From NCBI GenBank assembly GCA_903854795.1, contig CAINXF010000030.1, positions 1 through 7,150 of the forward strand: a stretch of DNA of 7,150 nucleotides. Reading direction: 5' to 3'. Source of the DNA: Candidatus Kerfeldbacteria bacterium. Lineage in GTDB: Bacteria > Patescibacteriota > Patescibacteriia > SBBC01. The notes under the pieces were generated by a model. That model was not told the DNA's origin and did no database searches. It saw only the letters and a list, made by a program, of their open reading frames with translations. Shown piece by piece: positions 1 to 7,150 of this stretch. The position numbers and the translations under genes are program-made. The first letter of the stretch is position 1, and each line of letters opens with the position of its first letter.

Positions 1-2202
1 GAACACCTCGATCAGTGCTGGCCCCGCGTTCATCGTGTTCACGGATGCCGTCATCCGCTGGGACGACGTCATCACTGCGGAGAACAAATCCCTGACCGTC
101 GAGATGGTCATGCGGTTCGAAATTCGCCGCTTCAGCGAATCCTGCAATGACATGACATAGTTCCACTCGGCGTTCGTCCCGCCACGGAAGCATCCCACGA
201 ACGCGACCGACGACGAAGGCTGCATCGCCTTCGCATTGGCCACCTTCATGTTGAAGCCCCACGCTTCGGTCGTATCCGCAATAGGCGCGACGCCGAAACG
301 GATGTTATCGTCCGGCTTCCCGTTGTTGTTCCGATCGAAATGCTTATACAGCATCGGGACGGAGATAGTCCAGTACGGGTAGCCGAACCGCTGACTGTCT
401 GCATCGGCCGAGTAGTTCAAGCCGATCACGTCCTTCGACAGATCGGTCTGCACGCCGCCGAGAGGACCGTAGCCCATTGTACGCTGGCTCGGATCATTGT
501 AGACGTCATAGCCGTTCACGTCCTTGAGCACGGTAGCCCCGCCGTAAAGCAAAGCTGACGTGACATTGACATGTGCCGTGACGTACGGCTTGATCCCTGC
601 CGCGCCCCCGATGTCCTCGAGGAACACGACCTGGGAAGGAAGCCCCCACGCGATCCAGAAATTTCTGAGCCAGTTCGCGGGACACGTGAACTTCTTCGTG
701 GTGAAGATGTCGTACAGCTGGGACGACGTCGTCGTCTGCATGACGCGCGCCTGCCTGGCTGCGAACATCAGCGAATCACCGCGAGAGAGTTCTTCCACAG
801 TGACGCTGACCGACTCGATCGATGGCACGACCTCCGGCGAGACCTGATCAGCTTCCTGATCCTGGTCCGCACCGTCAGTCCCCACCGGCGTGACTCGGTA
901 CATGCCGTCGCTTCCGTTCGGGATGGTGATGGCATACTGCCCGGTCCCTCGCGGAACGACCTGCTGCGTCGTGAACGCACTGTTCCAGTCCGGAGCATAG
1001 TCGATGCGATACTCCCGGATCAGCTGTTCCTGACGCGCGCCCCACGACACGGAAACGCCTAGGGCGTTGCGTGTCACGTGGTACGCATAGAGGTTGTCTC
1101 CAGGGTTCGTGTCGACGTAATGGATATTGATCGTGTAGTCCTTCGAGTCGCCGTTCGGGGCCATACCGTCCCCATCCAACGGGATGAGGCCGTTCATGCT
1201 CCGTGCGGCGTTGTACAGGCCCACGTCGACGTTGTAGGCAAGGACCCTGAGCGTACCGGTCCCGATCTGACGCCCGGCGATTTTGAACCAGATATGGTTC
1301 GTTCCCCGCCACTGCCGCCAGAGCGGATCGACGCCGTTCTCGCCCTTAATGATGTCCCTCGGGCTGATCGTCGTGTCCATCGGGCAATCGAACTCGACGC
1401 ATACCCATCCCGTCCGGCTGTAAAGGTCCGTCGGAATGATGGTGGTCGCCTTGTTGATCGTCGGTGCGAGTACGGTGTTCAGCTTGCCGTACGAACTCAG
1501 CGTGGTGCCGTTGATGGCCCACCCGAGAGTGCGATACCGCTCGTCCTGCCAGTTTGCCCAGCCCCGCATGCGGGACCACACAACCTGGTCTTCACGTTGC
1601 AGTGTCGGTGTCGGGTAGATGCCCACGGTGTAGTTATAATCACACACAACGCGGGCACCGAGCCACTGATCGCAGTACCAATCGCCCTTGCAGCTGGCGT
1701 TGTAGACGATGGTGGAGTCGTCATGGAAGTAGTTCGCGATAAAGTCCTCCGTCGCTCCTACGTCCCATACCGTAATGTTGTTCATCGTCTCGCTGCCGGG
1801 CTGCATTTCGTCGGCAAAGTACCAGTTGTTGTTGAGGTAGTTGTTGTACGCCGCCATCATTGAGGACTGGCTTGCGTACACCTCCATACCAATACCCAGG
1901 GAATCTCCGTGTCCTCCGTACCCGAAGATCCCATACCCCGCATTCAGATCATGCATGAAGTTGACGAGCGTGTACGCAGGGTAGCCGTTGTTGTAGTCGA
2001 TGTGACGGTAGATCGTGTAGCCTTCGGCGACTGCGGTCGAATCGAGGTTCTGGATCCACACCGTGTGGCTTTCGAACGGCTCGATCCTGATGCAGTCCAT
2101 GAGATGCGGCGTTTGGTTCGGGGGCGGATCTGCCGATGCGGAAGAACAACACATGGTGAGCAGAATCCCCGCCGCGTAAACGACGTTCAGGATGCCGCGC
2201 AT
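1..2202 (-). CDS. Large secreted multidomain protein with putative tandem clan CD (caspase/gingipain-like) protease modules, C-terminus beyond window
   Basis: The frame is open without a stop from ATG at 2202 to position 1, giving 734 residues with the C-terminus missing. The start is supported by a strong Shine-Dalgarno run (2209-2219) six bases upstream and by a signal peptide: residues 1-24, hydrophobic core around 6-16, likely cleavage after ASA24. Domains I read, in order: a caspase-like alpha/beta domain (about 35-235) with a strand ending in GGHG (His98) and a second strand ending in NASC (Cys171), the usual His/Cys pair of clan CD peptidases; an SbsA/Big_5-type Ig-like domain (about 245-362) with FDCPMD at 271-276 and LDGDG at 342-346; a fibronectin-III-like domain (about 372-447) with VSVSW, EYRIDY and GMYRV; and a region from about 475 resembling the N-terminal subdomain of C25 gingipain-type proteases, including an Asp/Asn-rich possible calcium loop at 623-632. 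The window ends at NAGPALIEVF, close to where family members carry GHG. Export and boundaries are well supported; protease activity is an inference from motifs. It follows the upstream small gene by three bases. Confidence 0.85.
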   Translation of the reverse strand, partial: MRGILNVVYAAGILLTMCCSSASADPPPNQTPHLMDCIRIEPFESHTVWIQNLDSTAVAEGYTIYRHIDYNNGYPAYTLVNFMHDLNAGYGIFGYGGHGDSLGIGMEVYASQSSMMAAYNNYLNNNWYFADEMQPGSETMNNITVWDVGATEDFIANYFHDDSTIVYNASCKGDWYCDQWLGARVVCDYNYTVGIYPTPTLQREDQVVWSRMRGWANWQDERYRTLGWAINGTTLSSYGKLNTVLAPTINKATTIIPTDLYSRTGWVCVEFDCPMDTTISPRDIIKGENGVDPLWRQWRGTNHIWFKIAGRQIGTGTLRVLAYNVDVGLYNAARSMNGLIPLDGDGMAPNGDSKDYTINIHYVDTNPGDNLYAYHVTRNALGVSVSWGARQEQLIREYRIDYAPDWNSAFTTQQVVPRGTGQYAITIPNGSDGMYRVTPVGTDGADQDQEADQVSPEVVPSIESVSVTVEELSRGDSLMFAARQARVMQTTTSSQLYDIFTTKKFTCPANWLRNFWIAWGLPSQVVFLEDIGGAAGIKPYVTAHVNVTSALLYGGATVLKDVNGYDVYNDPSQRTMGYGPLGGVQTDLSKDVIGLNYSADADSQRFGYPYWTISVPMLYKHFDRNNNGKPDDNIRFGVAPIADTTEAWGFNMKVANAKAMQPSSSVAFVGCFRGGTNAEWNYVMSLQDSLKRRISNRMTISTVRDLFSAVMTSSQRMTASVNTMNAGPALIEVF

Positions 2203-2205
2203 GCG

Positions 2206-2979
2206 CTACCTCCCTCCTTCGACGATTGCCCGAAGCGGCGTCCTCGGCGTAGTGAAACGCTTGAGGACGGCCTGATCTTTGATAGTGGATGCTTCCTTGC
2301 TCTTGCCGGTTCGAAGCGCGCGCAGTTCCTCGCGGAACGCAACGACCCGATATGGAGGAACCGAGACCTCCGTGCCGTAGTCCACGACGATCATCCCGCC
2401 CTTCGAAAGGTTCGAGACGATCTCGCAATTGATGCGGTTACAAAGACGCTCGTCGAGCGTCGGGCCCACCGCCGGTCCAGGGTACTCACGGTCGCGGAAC
2501 GACCTGCCGTTCATACCCTTGAACCAAATGTAGACCGTGTTCTCGTCGCCGACCTTCACCGAATCGACCGCGGCGATATCAGACCGATACAACGCGGCCT
2601 TCCGTTCCATGAGCGCCAGACCACTGAGCCCCTCGTTCTGATAGAGCTCCTTGGACTTGGCGAGCACGCCGGTGACCGAGCTGCCGATCTGACGCGAAAC
2701 CGTCGCCTGCTCCGGCGACAGCGTGTTGACCGGAACGGTGTCCGGTGACGTGAGCACCCACGGTACCCAGTCGAGCCCCGCCTCGTTGAAGGTGGGATCG
2801 TTGGGCGCACGGAAGAGGATCTGCGTACCGTCCGTTCCGAACTGGGACGGCGGCACACACATCGTTCCATAGTAGACCACGGTCCCGCTGTCGCACTGCG
2901 CGACCTGCGTTACCGTTCCGGCATGCGAGATGCTGATGTTCAGCAACGCAGCCAGCAAGACAGCCACACTGACTCTCAT
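2206..2979 (-). CDS. Exported protein of unknown family, 257 residues, coupled to the large protease-like gene
   Basis: I do not recognise the family. The start at 2979 is chosen over an in-frame ATG at 3030 because it has a purine-rich Shine-Dalgarno (2984-2993) directly upstream and gives a clean signal peptide: Arg2, a hydrophobic core at 3-14, and cleavage probably after SHA20. The longer start would put a charged, polar stretch of 17 residues in front of it. The mature protein has four cysteines at 29, 41, 180 and 185. They are spaced as two possible disulfide pairs, which suits a protein folding outside the cytoplasm. The middle (about 90-140) looks helical. The stretch 145-220 looks beta-rich, with segments such as TVYIWFKG and GGMIVVDYG. 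The tail (221-257) is basic and probably helical, then extended. There are no transmembrane segments after the signal and no recognised catalytic motif. The tight coupling to the next gene suggests an accessory, chaperone, inhibitor or complex partner of that protein, but this is inference from position only. Confidence 0.85.
   Translation of the reverse strand: MRVSVAVLLAALLNISISHAGTVTQVAQCDSGTVVYYGTMCVPPSQFGTDGTQILFRAPNDPTFNEAGLDWVPWVLTSPDTVPVNTLSPEQATVSRQIGSSVTGVLAKSKELYQNEGLSGLALMERKAALYRSDIAAVDSVKVGDENTVYIWFKGMNGRSFRDREYPGPAVGPTLDERLCNRINCEIVSNLSKGGMIVVDYGTEVSVPPYRVVAFREELRALRTGKSKEASTIKDQAVLKRFTTPRTPLRAIVEGGR
2209..2219 (-). promoter_or_regulatory. Ribosome binding site of the large secreted protein, embedded in the upstream gene
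   Basis: AAGGAGGGAGG on the minus strand encodes the last residues (EGGR) of the upstream protein and at the same time lies six bases before the ATG at 2202. The upstream stop (2206-2208) and this ATG are separated by three bases. A ribosome finishing the first gene would be positioned to start the second, so translational coupling is likely. Confidence 0.85.
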
Positions 2980-2983
2980 GTTG

Positions 2984-2993
2984 CCTCCTCCCC
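2984..2993 (-). promoter_or_regulatory. Ribosome binding site fixing the start of the 257-residue exported protein
   Basis: The minus strand reads GGGGAGGAGG, then CAAC, then ATG at 2979. The upstream GGAGG core gives a seven-base spacing. No comparable site precedes the in-frame ATG at 3030. This decides the start and yields a clean signal peptide. Confidence 0.8.
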
Positions 2994-3010
2994 TTCGATC
3001 GCTCGAAGGG
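2991..3010 (-). promoter_or_regulatory. Perfect 8-bp hairpin abutting the ribosome binding site
   Basis: CCCTTCGA (2991-2998) and TCGAAGGG (3003-3010) pair perfectly around a four-base loop. On the minus strand the 3' arm ends in AAGGG and runs directly into the Shine-Dalgarno purines, so three bases (2991-2993) are shared between the stem and the purine run. This could modulate ribosome access or protect the 5' end of the message. The SD core itself (2984-2990) stays outside the stem, so strong repression by this hairpin alone is not expected. Confidence 0.45.
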
Positions 3011-3016
3011 CGTGCG

Positions 3017-3035
3017 CATGCGTTGTTCACGCATG
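3017..3035 (-). repeat. Leader inverted repeat, 7-bp stem
   Basis: CATGCGT (3017-3023) and ACGCATG (3029-3035) form a perfect 7-bp stem around a five-base loop. It lies just upstream of a second hairpin (2991-3010) in the presumed untranslated leader of the 257-residue exported protein. It has no T-run, so it is not an intrinsic terminator. It may be an mRNA structure or a binding site for a dimeric regulator; it could also be chance. Confidence 0.4.
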
Positions 3036-3233
3036 ATTGGCTGCGGCAAGGGGATGAACAGATGCTCCAATACCAACAACTTTGCGTTGTTTCACCTCAC
3101 TTTCTTGTTTCACAGAAGCCGTGTTGTCAAAGGGCCGGGAGGCGCACTATGTGCCCATCCGCGACCCCGACATGACGTATTATCAAGCCCCTCCATGATG
3201 ACAATTCGCATTGTTGCCGAGGCCGTCGCGGCA

Positions 3234-3262
3234 ACCTTACGCACATCCACTGGCACTGTCAA
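3234..3262 (-). promoter_or_regulatory. Possible sigma-70-type promoter for the exported-protein pair
   Basis: On the minus strand a perfect TTGACA (-35) at 3257-3262 is followed after 17 bases by TAAGGT (3234-3239), which matches the -10 consensus at only three of six bases. An inverted repeat (GTTGCCG/CGGCAAC, 3213-3235) overlaps the -10 and the expected start of transcription and could be an operator. An alternative is a better -10 (GATAAT, 3179-3184) with TTGTCA at 3199-3204, but the spacing of 14 is too short. A second TTGACA at 3125-3130 has no convincing -10. The promoter position remains uncertain; the presence of one somewhere here is likely because of the upstream terminator. Confidence 0.3.
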
Positions 3263-3483
3263 GAACTAGATAACCACAACATAAACACATGGTCTCTGCA
3301 ACTAATATTAGCGGTGTTTGAGGACAAATTTTAATGATGTTGCCCAAAAAAACAATACGATACAGATACTGGCGCAGAATCGTCGGCTCGACACCTATCA
3401 TTGACAGAATTTATGTCTCCGCCACCGTACAGCGGATGTTCGGCGGGGTTGGTAGGCCTCTAGTAATAAAATTGAAGTTTACC

Positions 3484-3509
3484 AAAACCGCCATCCAATC
3501 GGATGGCGG
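3484..3509 (-). terminator. Rho-independent terminator of rpoC
   Basis: A perfect 9-bp GC-rich stem (CCGCCATCC / GGATGGCGG, 3488-3496 with 3501-3509) closes a four-base loop. On the minus strand it is followed at once by TTTT. It starts 17 bases after the rpoC stop codon. Stem, tight loop, T-run and position all fit an intrinsic terminator ending the rpoC transcription unit. It also implies that the genes to the left need their own promoter. The T-run is short (four, then GG), so some read-through is possible. Confidence 0.9.
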
Positions 3510-3526
3510 CTGGGCGGTAATGAGTG

Positions 3527-7150
<3,624 letters not shown>

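Larger units (their letters stand above)
2980..3526. other. Intergenic region between rpoC and the exported-protein pair
   Basis: About 550 bases without a supportable gene. From right to left it holds the rpoC terminator (3484-3509), a visibly AT-richer stretch (about 3260-3480), a possible minus-strand promoter (3234-3262), and several short inverted repeats: 3213-3219 with 3229-3235 (GTTGCCG/CGGCAAC), 3075-3080 with 3086-3091 (AACAAC/GTTGTT), 3017-3023 with 3029-3035, and 2991-2998 with 3003-3010. The last two would lie in the leader of the next transcript. I see no tRNA or other recognisable structured RNA gene here. Confidence 0.7.

Noticed and set aside
57..730. Repeated 14-base string GCTGGGACGACGTC at about 57-70 and 717-730
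   Set aside because: Both copies encode TSSQ in frame within the large gene and the flanks differ. A short coincidence in a repetitive codon context is more likely than a functional repeat.
1078..1863. Plus-strand open frame of 261 codons
   Set aside because: It is antisense to the large secreted-protein gene, whose minus-strand frame is continuous over 734 codons with recognisable domains. The plus-strand product has no recognisable motif and a skewed Val/Arg composition.
2130..2202. Lipoprotein signal for the large secreted protein, because of Cys18 and Cys19 in the signal region
   Set aside because: The residues before the cysteines (LTM) do not fit a lipobox, whereas ASA24 followed by Asp is a good signal peptidase I site.
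1909..2748. Plus-strand open frame of 279 codons
   Set aside because: It lies antisense across the junction of two minus-strand genes that have signal peptides and strong ribosome binding sites. Its product is rich in Arg, Asp and Val in the way typical of antisense frames in GC-rich DNA, and shows no domain.
2980..3030. Longer start (ATG at 3030) for the 257-residue exported protein
   Set aside because: It would add 17 polar, charged residues before the signal peptide and use the hairpin and ribosome binding site as coding sequence. The ATG at 2979 has the better ribosome site.
3420..3447. CCGCC/GGCGG inverted repeat in the intergenic region
   Set aside because: The arms are only five bases with an 18-base loop and no T-run, too weak to call as a terminator or operator.

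Overview
The window is a bacterial chromosomal fragment in which every supported gene lies on the minus strand, so transcription runs from right to left. It holds three genes: the 3' part of rpoC at the right, then after an intergenic gap of about 550 bases a two-gene unit of exported proteins that runs off the left edge. I see no RNA genes, insertion sequences, CRISPR arrays or attachment sites.

Organism. The RpoC fragment has no large insertion in the trigger loop. It carries a long charged helical insertion near the clamp and an enlarged beta-rich segment just after the trigger loop. From memory, the overall wording (for example MIDSGARGSW, and LLGITKASL near the C-terminus) resembles Patescibacteria (candidate phyla radiation) homologues more than Bacteroidota, Chlorobi or Proteobacteria. 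This is an inference from recall, not an alignment. The coding regions look moderately GC-rich and the standard genetic code fits all three genes. The exported proteins, by contrast, are of a kind better known from Bacteroidota-type surface proteases.

Layout. Positions 3527-7150 encode the beta' subunit of RNA polymerase, missing about 95 N-terminal residues beyond the right edge. A strong intrinsic terminator follows the stop codon at 3484-3509. The stretch 2980-3526 is non-coding and partly AT-rich. It holds a possible promoter and several short inverted repeats that would sit in the leader of the next transcript. Positions 2206-2979 encode a 257-residue exported protein of unknown family. 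Three bases after its stop, a second reading frame starts at 2202 and stays open to position 1 (734 codons seen, C-terminus missing). It encodes a large secreted multidomain protein: signal peptide, caspase-like domain with a GHG/ASC pair, SbsA-type Ig-like domain, fibronectin-III-like domain, and a second region that resembles the N-terminal part of a gingipain-type (C25) protease and is cut just before its expected catalytic motif.

How the genes work together. rpoC is housekeeping and ends its own transcription unit. The two exported proteins are very probably co-transcribed and translationally coupled, because the ribosome binding site of the large gene lies in the last codons of the small one. 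That suggests a matched pair, perhaps a surface protease-like protein and a dedicated exported partner. This pair is the most interesting content of the window.
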